Origin: Candidatus Saccharibacteria bacterium CG2_30_41_52 | GTDB taxonomy: Bacteria; Patescibacteriota; Saccharimonadia; Saccharimonadales; Saccharimonadaceae | Length of the DNA stretch: 64,000 bases | Assembly (NCBI GenBank): GCA_001873625.1 | Contig: MNZN01000003.1 | Location: 36,833 to 100,832 of the forward strand | Direction: 5' to 3' | Shown: piece after piece, positions 35,260 to 45,226 of the stretch | Layout: each line of letters begins with the position of its first letter | Position numbering within the stretch: the stretch's first letter is position 1 | Made by a program: the position numbers and the translations under genes | The notes under the pieces: generated by a model | The model's input: the letters and a program-made list of their open reading frames with translations, nothing else | Told to the model about the DNA's origin: nothing | Database searches by the model: none

Positions 35260-36660
35260 CTACTTATGTGAAATTAGGCTTTTAACTAATTCTGTTTCGG
35301 TCGGATCGGTGTGATCGTATTTTCCAATAAATATATCCTTAAAAGCAGCATCCAGATTGTCGATGTTTTTCTTGAAAAAGTCAGCATTTTTCGCCAAACC
35401 TTCGTAATAAACCTTCAATTTAGTATAAATAACACCCTTCATCCAAAATTGAGTACCGCGATAGGCGTTTTCGACATGCGAATAGGCTTTATTTTTAGCT
35501 TTTTCAAGAATTTCGTCTGTTACATCACTATCATCGCCAGTATTTTGGATTGTGATTATTCGCCATAGTATTTCATACACTTCCCTAGCATCACGCGGTT
35601 TTCCATCAGCCCCAAGTGCTAATCCCGCAGTAATATAATTATTACGAGTTGCATTAAAAGAAGCATCGTCAAAACCGTCATTAACTGCAAAAGCCAGCAA
35701 AACACCAAGCCCCTCTTCTATGTCTGCATAGCCAGCTGTGCCCTGTATTAACGGCTCTAGGCCAGTAGTGCGTCCATTTTCAGCCCGACGCACATGAACT
35801 TCTTGTTCATGAATAATAAGCTTACGCAGCCCCTTGGCCGTTCGGCGGGTATTGATAGGTAAATTGATAGTATTATCAATTTTAAGTGTTGCCGTCCTCG
35901 CCTTTGTTCGATTCTCTTTTGCTACCCATCCATATTGATCTAGACCACCAGCCTTTAACGCCTTATTTATAATTTCTACACATTCAGCCACGTCATAACA
36001 CACATCATCACCAGTATTCGGAACAACGGCTAATATATCCGCATATCGTTCATTCGTAAAATCATGTAATTTCTTCATTGATATTTTATCAAGTAACACT
36101 TCTTCCTGTTCACCGCCAACATCTACACCACCAATTAATTGGTTTAGTTTTGATTTAATCTCGGCAGCAACTACGGATTGAGGATTAAAAGAGTTTAATC
36201 TGCTCTTTTCAGTCGCAATAATTCCCAAAAAATATGGAGTGTTAAGTTTGCCATACAAAGATTCGTTCAATTTTGCAAAACTAGCCCTATTAACTTCTGT
36301 ACCACTTGTCACAATCGCATTATTGTTTAGATTTCTGGCTGCTTCTACCAATAGTATTTTTTTAAGGCGAACTTCTAGCGAGCGAGCAAATAATTCAGTC
36401 TCAGCACAATCGGCATCTGAATAGTTTTTTGAAGCATCAAGCTCTAACACTGCCTCGTATATTGTTCTTTTTTCGTTTTGCAGTTCTTCATGTGTCAATG
36501 AATCAAATCGAGGATATTTATACTCAGGTGTATATTTAACATTATTTATAAAAGCGTTTTTTTCAACCAGCCTACGAGTCGCAGTATCCTCAAACTGAGT
36601 GTAATCAGTAAAATTACTCTCAGTTTTTTTATACACAGCTAGTTCTGACTCAGTTTTCAT
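35260..36660 (-). CDS. DUF1704 metallopeptidase-like protein
   Basis: The 466-residue soluble protein carries HEQEVH (HExxxH) in KLIIHEQEVHVRRAENGR (near residue 289), followed by a distal Glu segment YADIEEGLGVLLAF (near 320), which corresponds to the QEGLA motif of the family. Eukaryotic relatives (MATCAP) remove C-terminal tyrosine or glutamate from tubulin. Its position 58 bp upstream of the protease and rimK genes suggests it removes or processes glutamate tails made by RimK. That role is inference. Confidence 0.85.
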   Translation of the reverse strand: MKTESELAVYKKTESNFTDYTQFEDTATRRLVEKNAFINNVKYTPEYKYPRFDSLTHEELQNEKRTIYEAVLELDASKNYSDADCAETELFARSLEVRLKKILLVEAARNLNNNAIVTSGTEVNRASFAKLNESLYGKLNTPYFLGIIATEKSRLNSFNPQSVVAAEIKSKLNQLIGGVDVGGEQEEVLLDKISMKKLHDFTNERYADILAVVPNTGDDVCYDVAECVEIINKALKAGGLDQYGWVAKENRTKARTATLKIDNTINLPINTRRTAKGLRKLIIHEQEVHVRRAENGRTTGLEPLIQGTAGYADIEEGLGVLLAFAVNDGFDDASFNATRNNYITAGLALGADGKPRDAREVYEILWRIITIQNTGDDSDVTDEILEKAKNKAYSHVENAYRGTQFWMKGVIYTKLKVYYEGLAKNADFFKKNIDNLDAAFKDIFIGKYDHTDPTETELVKSLISHK

Positions 36661-36722
36661 TAGAATATAATTATAACATCTGTTGACCAGTAGTCAATTT
36701 TATAACGTGAGTAAAAATGGCG

Positions 36723-39086
36723 TTATTTGGTGTTTTTTGATTGTTTATTAAGAGCGTAAACTGCAAAAGCAATCAATGCCAAAGCTGCGAACCCAAGAAT
36801 CACCCATGTATAGCCCGCCAGCATCCACAGAACTGCCAATATAATACCGACCGCTCCCCAGATTGTGATGAGTTTTCGCGACAATACTGAACCGATAATA
36901 AGTATGGCGATATGTTCAGCCAGGAAGATAGATTTATACGGAATATCGCTATAATATGTTGCCCCAAGAGCTGCTGTGCCGGTAAAGAACGACACCATAA
37001 ATAATGCGATAATTAGACGAATTTTTGATCCTTGTTGTTTGTCGGCAGAAGAATACAGATAGCTTAGACTTGCAAATACTATTGCCCACCAATGTGTGTA
37101 TATAAGGTAGTTTATGTCTGGTGCAGCAATACCTACAAGGCGCTGAAGACCGATTGTGGCCATAATAGCGCCAGCATCAAAGTAAGCATAACGACGAGTC
37201 TTGTAGCCTTCTATTGCCAGGACAAGCGCCACAATAACTACACCTAGTCCTGCGATAGTAACGATTGATTTATTGTAATAACTAGACCCAAACAAATTAG
37301 TTAAATTGATAATACCGGTTACAATAACTGCTGACCACCAAAAATATACGCCATAGGTTTTTTTGGACATGTCAACAGCCAACCAATATGCGCCATAAAA
37401 TGCACCGAATGTTAGCCAAGAAATGACAATACTCATCCACTGAGTGTCTACATCTATAAGTTTTACAAACCAAAGACTTGTTATCAATAACAACATATTC
37501 GCCGCGACAATCAGTTGAGGTAGTCGTTCGATGTATACCGAGTAATAAAGCAATAATGAAGCAGCTAACCAAATACCAAATCCCCAACCATCTGGTACAC
37601 TTGCTGTTAATATCAAAGCTTCAACCATAAATAGGCCGAGGTTAATAAATAATAATGATTTTACTAATGAACTGATGTTGGTGCGGCCAATATATGTGCG
37701 AACCGCCAAAACACCGGCGCTAAATGCGATAAAGATTAACGCTACCCAATATGAATCTAGTACTGGCTGAATAATTTTGACAGCTATAAGTACTGGCAAA
37801 ATAGCAAGGGCAATAGTACCAAAGACTGTTACCAAAGATCGACGCAACAGATAAGATAACCCGAAACTGGTGGTTAGTAATACCAAAAGTTGTCCGGTAA
37901 CTATATAAGCCCATGATGTGTCTTGTAAAACAAATAACATTCCACTTAACTGCGCAATAAAACCAAGCCAAAGCCATGTTTCGTTGTTTGCATCTCCGGC
38001 GACGTGTTCTGGCAACGATAATGCCGAAACAACAAGTTGTAAGACGCTAATTATCGATATAGCCAAACCGACAGACGTCCATGAATGCGATGATATATCA
38101 TAAGTCATTAACACCGCAGATATGCTTGCTAAAACTCTGGCAAAAAAGATTGCAACTGCGCGGTCTTCAACCGAAGATACTGCTACTGCGCCATAATAAA
38201 TTGCGCTGACAAATGAAATTATGGCATAATCTTGGGTCGATAAACCGGTTGTCGCAAATAAACTGGCGATTAAAGTCAGTGGCACAATCCACTGGTTAGA
38301 TTGTTGGATTGGTTTAGAAAAACAAGCTGATACTAGGGACGACTTAGCACTAGCTATAAATGTTATTAATGCGCCAAACAATATCAAGACAACAAATGAC
38401 CACATCAAACCTACATGCAAAATAGCGACACCGGAGGTCGCAAAACTGGCGCCAAATGCAATTGCAATGTACGAAATAACTTGGCTTTGTAGCCGTGTTG
38501 CAGCGATCATAAATGCAATCAAACCAATGACAGAAGTGACAAACCAACAAATTGACGCATCGTGCAATACCAGGCTGTACATTGCCATACCGGTAAATGG
38601 TATCAGAGCTAGTCCTGTGCCTGTAAATGCTACGGCAGCTGGACGTAATTTTTCGATGCTATCGTAAATCGCCAAGCCAGCTACGTAGAAAGCTATGGTT
38701 ACAAACCAAATACCAACAAAGCGAATCGATTCGTCCATGGCGGCGCCGATAAATAATGCAGCGGCACCAACTAATAAAAAGCTGGCGATATACAGCGTAA
38801 CGTTGATGTTTTTTAGACTGTTTTTTTCTTTTAGTTCGGCAATTTCAGCTTCGGTTTCGATTGGAGATTCAACTGGTTGCAATAATAATGCATCGTCTGC
38901 ATCCAAAGACGGTATTTCCTCTAAAGCATAGACTGCACCGTTTTTGTGGGCCTGATAACCATCATAATAACCCCGAGTGTAATCTTTTTTATCAGGATCG
39001 ACGACATCACCCGGTTTTACTTTTGGTTTTTTACTTAACCACAGTATGAAAAATACAAATGCTACTATAAACCAGAATGATGACAT
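36723..39086 (-). CDS. Large polytopic membrane protein (DUF2157/DUF2339-like)
   Basis: The 787-residue protein has one N-terminal span, a charged stretch (about 22-90, KPKVKPGDVVDPDKKDYTRGYYDGYQAHKNG), then more than 20 hydrophobic spans to the C-terminus. The pattern resembles DUF2157/DUF2339 proteins, whose function is unknown. No catalytic motif is visible. AGGGGG precedes the ATG. It is flanked by dnaJ and the DUF1704 gene on the same strand. Confidence 0.75.
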   Translation of the reverse strand: MSSFWFIVAFVFFILWLSKKPKVKPGDVVDPDKKDYTRGYYDGYQAHKNGAVYALEEIPSLDADDALLLQPVESPIETEAEIAELKEKNSLKNINVTLYIASFLLVGAAALFIGAAMDESIRFVGIWFVTIAFYVAGLAIYDSIEKLRPAAVAFTGTGLALIPFTGMAMYSLVLHDASICWFVTSVIGLIAFMIAATRLQSQVISYIAIAFGASFATSGVAILHVGLMWSFVVLILFGALITFIASAKSSLVSACFSKPIQQSNQWIVPLTLIASLFATTGLSTQDYAIISFVSAIYYGAVAVSSVEDRAVAIFFARVLASISAVLMTYDISSHSWTSVGLAISIISVLQLVVSALSLPEHVAGDANNETWLWLGFIAQLSGMLFVLQDTSWAYIVTGQLLVLLTTSFGLSYLLRRSLVTVFGTIALAILPVLIAVKIIQPVLDSYWVALIFIAFSAGVLAVRTYIGRTNISSLVKSLLFINLGLFMVEALILTASVPDGWGFGIWLAASLLLYYSVYIERLPQLIVAANMLLLITSLWFVKLIDVDTQWMSIVISWLTFGAFYGAYWLAVDMSKKTYGVYFWWSAVIVTGIINLTNLFGSSYYNKSIVTIAGLGVVIVALVLAIEGYKTRRYAYFDAGAIMATIGLQRLVGIAAPDINYLIYTHWWAIVFASLSYLYSSADKQQGSKIRLIIALFMVSFFTGTAALGATYYSDIPYKSIFLAEHIAILIIGSVLSRKLITIWGAVGIILAVLWMLAGYTWVILGFAALALIAFAVYALNKQSKNTK

Positions 39087-39122
39087 ATAACCCCCTATTT
39101 ATACTCAGTATAAACTAAAAGA

Positions 39123-40220
39123 TTAAAATATGTTACGTTTTTTATTGCCTTGGAATTCTTCTAATAAATCTTTTTGCTTTTTTGATAGTTTTGTTGGAGT
39201 ATCGACAATAATACTGATGATATGTGGGCCACGTTTATCGCTTTTCATATGAGGTACACCGTGGTTAGATAATTTGAAATCAGTGCCAGACTGCGTGCCG
39301 GCCGGAACTTTCATTATAATTTTGCCATCAACTGTTTCGACTTCAACTTCAGTTCCTAAAGTCGCATCAATCATGCCGATGTGTTGTTCGGACAAGATAA
39401 TATCACCTTCGCGTGTGAATTTTTTGTGTGCTTTGACGCGAACATGAACGTAAAGATCACCTTTTTGGCCTTTGCCAATCGCCTCACCGTGACCGTTCAG
39501 ACGAATAGTCGCACCGTCATCAATACCAGCTGGGGTTTTGAGGTTAATTGTTCGTTTGCGACGTTCAACACCTTTGCCGTGACAAACTGAACAGACTTTT
39601 TCAGGAACTTTGCCTGTACCACCACAAGTTTCGCAGGTTGCAGCCTGTTGGATTGGCCCAAAAATTGTATTCATAACACGGTTTACTTGACCGGCGCCGC
39701 GACAGGTTGGGCAGGTTTTCAAACTGTAACCAGGTTCGACAGTTGTGCCGTGACAGTGTGAACATTCATCATCCATATCCAATTCAATTTTTTCTTCGAC
39801 ACCAAAGACTGCTTCTTCAAAAGATAGCTGCAAAGTTGCTTCGACATCACGTCCACGCCTTGGACCTGACGGGCGACCAGCGCCGCCACCAAAAAACTGA
39901 CCAAATATATCGCCAAATCCACCATTACCAAAGTCAAAGTTTACGTTTTGGCCATTAAAGCCACCAAATGGATTGCCGCCTGGCGCGCCACCGCCGCCGT
40001 TACCACCAACACCAGCGTGACCGAATTGATCATATCGTTGACGTTTTGAGCCGTCTTTTAAGACTTCGTAAGCTTCGCTAACTTCTTTGAATTTTGCCTC
40101 ATCACCACCGTCTTTGTCGGGGTGATATTTAACAGCAGCCTTACGATAGGCTTTTTTAATTTCATCATCAGAGGCACTTTTTGAGATGCCTAATACTTCA
40201 TAATAATCTCTTTTTGTCAT
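39123..40220 (-). CDS. dnaJ: Chaperone DnaJ
   Basis: The ATG at 40220 gives [36 protein letters not shown]. An in-frame TTG 9 nt upstream is less likely. The J domain has HPD at about 33-35. A Gly/Phe-rich linker runs about 70-115. Four CxxCxGxG zinc repeats lie at about 138-210. A C-terminal substrate domain follows. It is separated from dnaK by its own CIRCE promoter. The -10 TACAAT ends 8 nt before the ATG. Confidence 0.97.
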   Translation of the reverse strand: MTKRDYYEVLGISKSASDDEIKKAYRKAAVKYHPDKDGGDEAKFKEVSEAYEVLKDGSKRQRYDQFGHAGVGGNGGGGAPGGNPFGGFNGQNVNFDFGNGGFGDIFGQFFGGGAGRPSGPRRGRDVEATLQLSFEEAVFGVEEKIELDMDDECSHCHGTTVEPGYSLKTCPTCRGAGQVNRVMNTIFGPIQQAATCETCGGTGKVPEKVCSVCHGKGVERRKRTINLKTPAGIDDGATIRLNGHGEAIGKGQKGDLYVHVRVKAHKKFTREGDIILSEQHIGMIDATLGTEVEVETVDGKIIMKVPAGTQSGTDFKLSNHGVPHMKSDKRGPHIISIIVDTPTKLSKKQKDLLEEFQGNKKRNIF

Positions 40221-40228
40221 CTGTATCA

Positions 40229-40266
40229 ATTGTATAAAATTAGCACTCTTATTTCAAGAGTGCTAA
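40229..40266 (-). promoter_or_regulatory. CIRCE operator and promoter of dnaJ
   Basis: A perfect CIRCE, TTAGCACTC-N9-GAGTGCTAA, is at 40240-40266. On minus, TTGAAA (40257-40252) and TACAAT (40234-40229) have a 17-bp spacer and lie within and beside it, so HrcA binding would block RNA polymerase. The transcript would start at or near the dnaJ ATG. Confidence 0.92.
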
Positions 40267-40281
40267 TAATTATTTAGTTAG

Positions 40282-42171
40282 TTATTTTTTATTATTTTCG
40301 TCGACGACTTCACCTTCGACAGGTTCGTCTGCTTTAGCTTCGCCTTCAGCGGCTGGAGTTTCCTCTTTGGCTTTGGCTTCGTACAATTTAGCACCGATTG
40401 GCATAATTGCATCGTTCAAGGCTTTGGCAGCAGCTTCGATTTCAGATTTATCTTCGCTAATTTGGTGCTTTTTAGCTTCTTCGATAGCGTCAGTGATTAC
40501 TTTTTTGTCTTCATCGCTGATTTTATCTTTGAATTCGTCTGGCATCTTGCCGGCTTGATAGATTGCGCTTTCCAAACCATTACGAACATCAATTAATTCG
40601 CGTTTTTTCTTGTCTTCGTCGGCATGCATTTCAGCTTCTTTTTGAGCTTTGGCGATGTCATCTTTTGATAAGTTACCGCTGTTAGAAATAGTAATACTTT
40701 GTTCTTTGCCGGTACCTTTATCTTTGGCAGTAACGTTCAAGATACCGTTGGCATCAATGTTGAATGTAACTTCAATTTGAGGTACGCCGCGTGGTGCTGG
40801 CGCAATTCCATCAAGCGTAAAGCGACCTAATGATTTGTTATCAGCGGCCAACTCGCGTTCACCCTGAGTGACGTGAATTTCAACTTGTGGTTGGCTGTCG
40901 GCAGCGGTACTAAATGTTTCAGATTTAGATGTAGGAACAGTCGTATTGCGTTCGATTAACTTAGTTGCAACACCGCCCATAGTTTCGATACCAAGTGAAA
41001 GTGGAGTTACGTCCAGCAACAGCACATCTTTGACGTCACCAGCCAAGACTCCACCCTGAATTGCAGCACCGACGGCTACAACTTCGTCTGGGTTTACGCC
41101 TTTTAGAGGTTCTTTGCCAAAGATTGCTTTTACTTTTTCAACGACAGCTGGCATACGCGTCATACCACCAACCAAAACAACTTCGTCGATATCTTTGGCG
41201 GTTAGACCAGCATCTTTTATAGCTTTGACGACAGGTGCTTCGACGCCATCAATTAAATCTTTGACTAAATCTTCTAATTTTGAACGAGTCAATTTGTATT
41301 CAAAGTGCTTTGGACCATCAGCATCAGCGGTCAAAAATGGCAAATTGATTTCAGTTTCATTGGTTGATGAAAGTTCTTTTTTAGCTTTTTCAGCTTCATC
41401 TTTTAGACGTTGCATAGCAGCTTTGTCAGATTTAAGATCAATTCCCTGTTCGTTTTTAAATACATCTAGGAAGTGGTTGACGATACGGTTGTCAAAGTCT
41501 TCACCACCAAGGTGTGTATCACCATTGGTTGATTTAACTTCAAAGACACCATCACCTAGTTCCAGGATTGAGATATCAAACGTACCACCACCAAGGTCGA
41601 ATACGGCGATTTTTTCTTCTTTTTTACTTTCTAGACCGTAGGCTAGTGCAGCTGCAGTTGGTTCATTGATGATTCGCTTAACTTCCAAACCAGCAATTTT
41701 ACCGGCGTCTTTGGTTGCTTGGCGTTGGCTATCGTTAAAGTAGGCAGGAACTGTAATAACAGCTTCGGTTACTTTTTCGCCCAAGAAAGCTTCGGCATCA
41801 GCTTTTAATTTAGACAGAATCATAGCTGACAATTCTTCTGGTGAGTATTCATTGTCACCTAGTTTGATTGTTACTCCATCACCTTTTTTTGAAATGGTGT
41901 ATGGCATAATATCCAAATCTCTTTGAACTTCGACGTCGCTAAATTTGCGACCAATCAAACGTTTAACACCATAGATAGTGTTTTTAGCATTAGTAACGCG
42001 TTGACGTTGAGCAACCTGCCCAACCAAACGTTCACCGGTTTTGTTGATAGCCACAACACTTGGCGTAGTGCGATTACCTTCGGCATTCGCAATAACCTCT
42101 GGTTTGCCAGCTACCATGTAGGCAACGGCACTGTTAGTCGTACCAAGGTCGATTCCAATAATTTTACCCAT
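40282..42171 (-). CDS. dnaK: Chaperone DnaK (Hsp70)
   Basis: The 629-residue protein has the actin-like ATPase domain ([51 protein letters not shown]), the linker [16 protein letters not shown] and the peptide-binding domain. The C-terminal acidic tail ends EVVDENNKK. It is full length. Control is by the tandem CIRCE sites upstream. Confidence 0.98.
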   Translation of the reverse strand: MGKIIGIDLGTTNSAVAYMVAGKPEVIANAEGNRTTPSVVAINKTGERLVGQVAQRQRVTNAKNTIYGVKRLIGRKFSDVEVQRDLDIMPYTISKKGDGVTIKLGDNEYSPEELSAMILSKLKADAEAFLGEKVTEAVITVPAYFNDSQRQATKDAGKIAGLEVKRIINEPTAAALAYGLESKKEEKIAVFDLGGGTFDISILELGDGVFEVKSTNGDTHLGGEDFDNRIVNHFLDVFKNEQGIDLKSDKAAMQRLKDEAEKAKKELSSTNETEINLPFLTADADGPKHFEYKLTRSKLEDLVKDLIDGVEAPVVKAIKDAGLTAKDIDEVVLVGGMTRMPAVVEKVKAIFGKEPLKGVNPDEVVAVGAAIQGGVLAGDVKDVLLLDVTPLSLGIETMGGVATKLIERNTTVPTSKSETFSTAADSQPQVEIHVTQGERELAADNKSLGRFTLDGIAPAPRGVPQIEVTFNIDANGILNVTAKDKGTGKEQSITISNSGNLSKDDIAKAQKEAEMHADEDKKKRELIDVRNGLESAIYQAGKMPDEFKDKISDEDKKVITDAIEEAKKHQISEDKSEIEAAAKALNDAIMPIGAKLYEAKAKEETPAAEGEAKADEPVEGEVVDENNKK

Positions 42172-42221
42172 ATTTTATCTCCTATTCTTTTAAAAATTAT
42201 ACGTATGTATTGCTTATAATT

Positions 42222-42294
42222 TTAGCACTCTAGTGTGTAGATTGCCAATATATTCATTGTAGATTAATTAGCACTCACATGTCAAGAGTGCTAG
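42222..42294 (-). promoter_or_regulatory. dnaK promoter with one strong and one degenerate CIRCE
   Basis: The strong site TTAGCACTC-N9-GAGTGCTAG is at 42268-42294. It contains the -35 TTGACA (42285-42280), with the -10 TACAAT at 42261-42256 after 18 bp. A second site at 42222-42248 has a perfect left half and GATTGCCAA on the right (7 of 9), also with N9. It sits at the predicted transcription start, so two HrcA dimers could bind. Confidence 0.88.
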
Positions 42295-42299
42295 GTTGG

Positions 42300-42442
42300 A
42301 CAAAATACATTTCTTTTTATCGGCTACTGCTACTTACATTTATTAAAATAGCACTCTTTACGTGTGACTTCGTCAGCACGTGGCGTTCGGCTGACCTACC
42401 AGCCACAGTCTGTTGGGGATAAAGTAAGTGACATCAGCCGTG
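42300..42442. other. Structured segment before rod RNA copy 2
   Basis: No gene is seen. A hairpin ACGTGTGA/TCAGCACGT with a CTTCG loop lies at about 42359-42382. CGGCTGA/TCAGCCG brackets about 40 nt (about 42388-42441). GCTACTTACATT (42329-42340) also occurs just before rod copy 1 (15648-15659). A lone CIRCE half-site (TAGCACTC) is at about 42349. Confidence 0.45.
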
Positions 42443-42635
42443 TCGCTAGCCACCCTACATACACTCAATAATAAGACATCCTTTTGACTGACCGTAAAAA
42501 TAAAGTCTGGGTTACATTGCTATCCAAGTATATTTGAGTGGTAAAGAGTTACGGAGGATACAAAGTAATCTAGACTTTATTTTTAGCGCGTCAGGCGAAC
42601 CGGACGTTGTTTATTAAGGGGATGGAGGGTGGTGA
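42443..42635 (+). ncRNA. Rod-shaped structured RNA candidate, copy 2
   Basis: The 193-nt paralogue of 15661-15851 has these pairings: CCACCCT/AGGGTGG at the base, TAATAA/TTATTA, CTGAC/GTCAG, a perfect 14-bp TAAAAATAAAGTCT/AGACTTTATTTTTA (42495-42508 with 42572-42585), and GGTTAC/GTAATC. The 45-nt apical region (42518-42562) matches copy 1 at 41 positions and keeps the GTAA-AGAG-TTAC hairpin. It lies between the ackA end and the dnaK promoter. Strand assignment is tentative. Alternatives are a 6S-like RNA or a miniature mobile element. Confidence 0.65.
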
Positions 42636-42642
42636 TGTAATG

Positions 42643-43830
42643 CTAACCCTGCATATATTTTTCAGCACGGCGGGCAATTTCAACAGCTTCATCAGTTGAA
42701 ATTACGATGATTCGTTTGCTGGATTCGGCATTAACATATGTAGCTGTTTTGGGCTCGAATGTTTCAGCATTTAAATTATTGTCGCAATAAAATCCTAGAT
42801 AACCCAAGTTTTCCAATATACGGTGACGAATAATCTGTGATCGCTCGCCTACAGTTGCCGTAAATACCAAACAATCAGCCCCATTCATACTGGCAGCCAT
42901 TTGACCAATCGCCAATTGTATATGATAAACAAATAATTTCAACGCTAAACTTGCCCTTTGATCGCCATTGTCCTCATAGCTGATTAATTGACGAATGTCG
43001 TTTGAAGTACCGCTGACACCCAATAGCCCGCTCTGCTTGTTTAGATATTGCTCAATTTCGTTGTCAGACATTTTTAAATCGCGTTTAATAGCCAATGCTG
43101 CCGAAATATCCATGCTACCGCTACGAGAGGCCATTACAAGCCCTTCCAGCGGAGAATAGCCCATTGTTGTGTCCACGCTTTTGCCGTCAACCACGGCCGT
43201 TACGCTGCTGCCGCTACCCAAATGACAAACGATTATTTTTGGTGACAACATATTATTTTCAGACAAAGAACGAACGACTGACCCAACCGATATACCATGA
43301 TAACCAAATCGTTTTATACTCAATCTGTCAGCGAGTTCGGTATCAATTCCATAATCCCAAGCCCACGGATATTTAGTAGCATGAAACGCACTATCCGAGA
43401 CGGCGACAATTGGAACATTGGGAAAAGTAATTTTGAGTTGTTTTATTTCAGACAACACCGTAGTTATATGTAACGGAGCGACCAATTGCAAATCCTGAAG
43501 TAATTTTATAATTTCGTCAGTAATCAATTCATCTTGCATGAAACGATTACTTGGCGCAACCAATCTGATACCTATAACAGATATGGTATCGTCGTGATTG
43601 ATTACGCCGCATTCACGCAGCAACGGCAGCACATAACCAGACACATTGCTTAAATCTGTATCGTCATAAGTTTTAGATTGTTGTTGACCGGCATGTTCAA
43701 TCTTGCCAACAATTCTACCATCAACAAATTCGAATAGAATATTGGCCCACTGCCAACCACCGCAAAACAAGGCATACTTGTGACTCGCGCTGCCTGGATT
43801 AACGACAAGTGTCAATGATTCTAATGCCAT
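42643..43830 (-). CDS. ackA: Acetate kinase-like protein, divergent
   Basis: The 395-residue ASKHA-fold kinase has LVVNPGSASHKY at the N-terminus and VSDSAFHATKYPWAWDYG, RFGYHGISVGSVVR, VCHLGSGSSVTAV, LVMASRSGSMDISAAL, and TDEAVEIAR near the end. The catalytic-type Asn, Asp, His, Arg and Glu are kept. The usual HRVVHGG motif reads GIRLVAPS, so the acyl pocket has changed. It would make ATP from acetyl phosphate, or phosphorylate a related carboxylate. It sits among heat-shock genes without a CIRCE of its own. Confidence 0.85.
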   Translation of the reverse strand: MALESLTLVVNPGSASHKYALFCGGWQWANILFEFVDGRIVGKIEHAGQQQSKTYDDTDLSNVSGYVLPLLRECGVINHDDTISVIGIRLVAPSNRFMQDELITDEIIKLLQDLQLVAPLHITTVLSEIKQLKITFPNVPIVAVSDSAFHATKYPWAWDYGIDTELADRLSIKRFGYHGISVGSVVRSLSENNMLSPKIIVCHLGSGSSVTAVVDGKSVDTTMGYSPLEGLVMASRSGSMDISAALAIKRDLKMSDNEIEQYLNKQSGLLGVSGTSNDIRQLISYEDNGDQRASLALKLFVYHIQLAIGQMAASMNGADCLVFTATVGERSQIIRHRILENLGYLGFYCDNNLNAETFEPKTATYVNAESSKRIIVISTDEAVEIARRAEKYMQG

Positions 43831-43920
43831 TTTGCCCCACCATCGGACTAATTAATTATTGTTATGTTTATTATACTATACTCGACATGCTCAACAATAT
43901 CACTTATTAGATTAAACTCT

Positions 43921-43965
43921 TAAAATTAGCTTAACCAGGGTCGGACCCTGGTTAAGCTAATTTTA
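43921..43965. terminator. 22-bp perfect palindrome between ackA and grpE
   Basis: TAAAATTAGCTTAACCAGGG.. and its exact complement meet around a single G. It lies just past the grpE stop and ends in TTTTA on both strands, so it is probably the hrcA-grpE terminator. The stem is long for a terminator, and the symmetry is perfect. Confidence 0.65.
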
Positions 43966-43981
43966 GTTATATGATTACGTT

Positions 43982-44455
43982 TTACTGTCGGGTTACTTTC
44001 ACCATAGCATGACGAATTGGACGTCCACCTAATGTATAACCTGCCTGCATTTCCTCGGCAATAACTTCATGTTCACCTGTTGCGTTTTCGTCCATTTGAA
44101 TAGCATCATGCAAATCAGGATTAAACGCCGTGCCTGGATTTGAATCAATTCGTTTTAGATTTAGGCTTTCAAGTGATTTTTCAAGATTTTTTACCAAACT
44201 AGTCACACCTTGCACCCATTTGTTATCTTTTAGATCATCTGGGGTATAGGCGATAGATCGTTCAATATTATCAATAACTGGTAACAATTTCAAAATTGCA
44301 CTAGCCTGTCCAGATTCACGCGCAAATGCCTTGTCGGCATCAACACGTTTTCGATAATTTTCAAAATCAGCCCTGGTACGTTGCAAATCATCGGTTAATT
44401 CACCAAGTTTTTGTTCAAATTCTAATTCTTTTTTATTCTTCTTTTTTTCAACCAT
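43982..44455 (-). CDS. grpE: Nucleotide exchange factor GrpE
   Basis: The 157-residue protein has an N-terminal coiled coil (ELEFEQKLGELTDDLQRTRADFENYRKRVD) and a C-terminal beta domain with FNPDLHDAIQM and AEEMQAGYTLGGRPIRHAMVKVTR, the GrpE signature. The acidic N-terminal tail is short. It releases ADP from DnaK. It lies 51 bp downstream of hrcA, so it shares the CIRCE promoter. Confidence 0.96.
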   Translation of the reverse strand: MVEKKKNKKELEFEQKLGELTDDLQRTRADFENYRKRVDADKAFARESGQASAILKLLPVIDNIERSIAYTPDDLKDNKWVQGVTSLVKNLEKSLESLNLKRIDSNPGTAFNPDLHDAIQMDENATGEHEVIAEEMQAGYTLGGRPIRHAMVKVTRQ

Positions 44456-44506
44456 ATTTTATTCCTTTTTTATACCATCTACTACCTACCACATACTATC
44501 TAATAA

Positions 44507-45220
44507 CTAAAGTACTTCTTCTAGCATTGCCCCGGCATGTCGCACTAGACGCATAACCTTGGCATAGCTTTGGCGAGTTGAGCCCAACACGCCAATATAA
44601 CTTCGATCACTATATGGCGAACGGAAACGACTGATAATTAAACTAACGCCACTGCCTTTGCCGATTGGGTTTTCGGCACCGATATAAACGTTTAGCGGTT
44701 CATTAGGGGCGGCTTCGCGCAACCAAGGTTCCAAATTATCTAAAAGTCGGGCAACCGCTTGTGCGTGATTTGCCTGAGCAAATTCGGGCTGAGAAAACAA
44801 ATTACTGATTCCACTCATATATAACTCGTCACCAATAGTGGCAATACCCAAATTATGAGTTAGTTCAACCAAGCTATCGACTGCACTGCGGATTGCCCGG
44901 TCAGCATGATTTCCGTGTGTCGATACCCTGGCCTCAATCGCCTTCGCACTGCGATCGATCATAGGAAGAGCTTCAGTGCCATCGTATGCGTCATTTATCA
45001 TATTTACATAATGACGATAACCTAAATCAGTCGGGATACGACCAGCGCTGGTATGTGGCTGAGCAATCAAACCCATTTCCTCCAGTTTTGCCATTTCACT
45101 ACGAATTGTCGCACTAGACACGCCAAATAATTTGGCTAACATTACACTACCAACTGGTGCCGCAATTTCTGCGTGCTGTTCGATAATTGCAGCAAGAATT
45201 TTAATTTGGCGCTCTGTCAT
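44507..45220 (-). CDS. hrcA: Heat-inducible repressor HrcA, short form
   Basis: The N-terminal winged helix (about residues 1-80) has MTERQIKILAAIIEQHAEIAAPVGSVMLAKLFGVSSATIRSEMAKLEEMGLIAQPHTSAGRIPTDLGYRHYV, clearly HrcA. The C-terminal domain (IGVLGSTRQSYAKVMRLVRHAGAMLEEVL) is the expected effector end. At 237 residues it is about 100 shorter than Bacillus HrcA, with a reduced middle. I chose the ATG at 45220, which lies 6 nt after the -10 TATAAT. It represses dnaK, dnaJ and itself through CIRCE. Confidence 0.93.
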   Translation of the reverse strand: MTERQIKILAAIIEQHAEIAAPVGSVMLAKLFGVSSATIRSEMAKLEEMGLIAQPHTSAGRIPTDLGYRHYVNMINDAYDGTEALPMIDRSAKAIEARVSTHGNHADRAIRSAVDSLVELTHNLGIATIGDELYMSGISNLFSQPEFAQANHAQAVARLLDNLEPWLREAAPNEPLNVYIGAENPIGKGSGVSLIISRFRSPYSDRSYIGVLGSTRQSYAKVMRLVRHAGAMLEEVL

Positions 45221-45226
45221 ATCGTT

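Noticed and set aside
41114..41641. 175-codon frame opposite dnaK
   Set aside because: It is wholly antisense to conserved DnaK coding sequence. Its composition follows from the codon use of dnaK.
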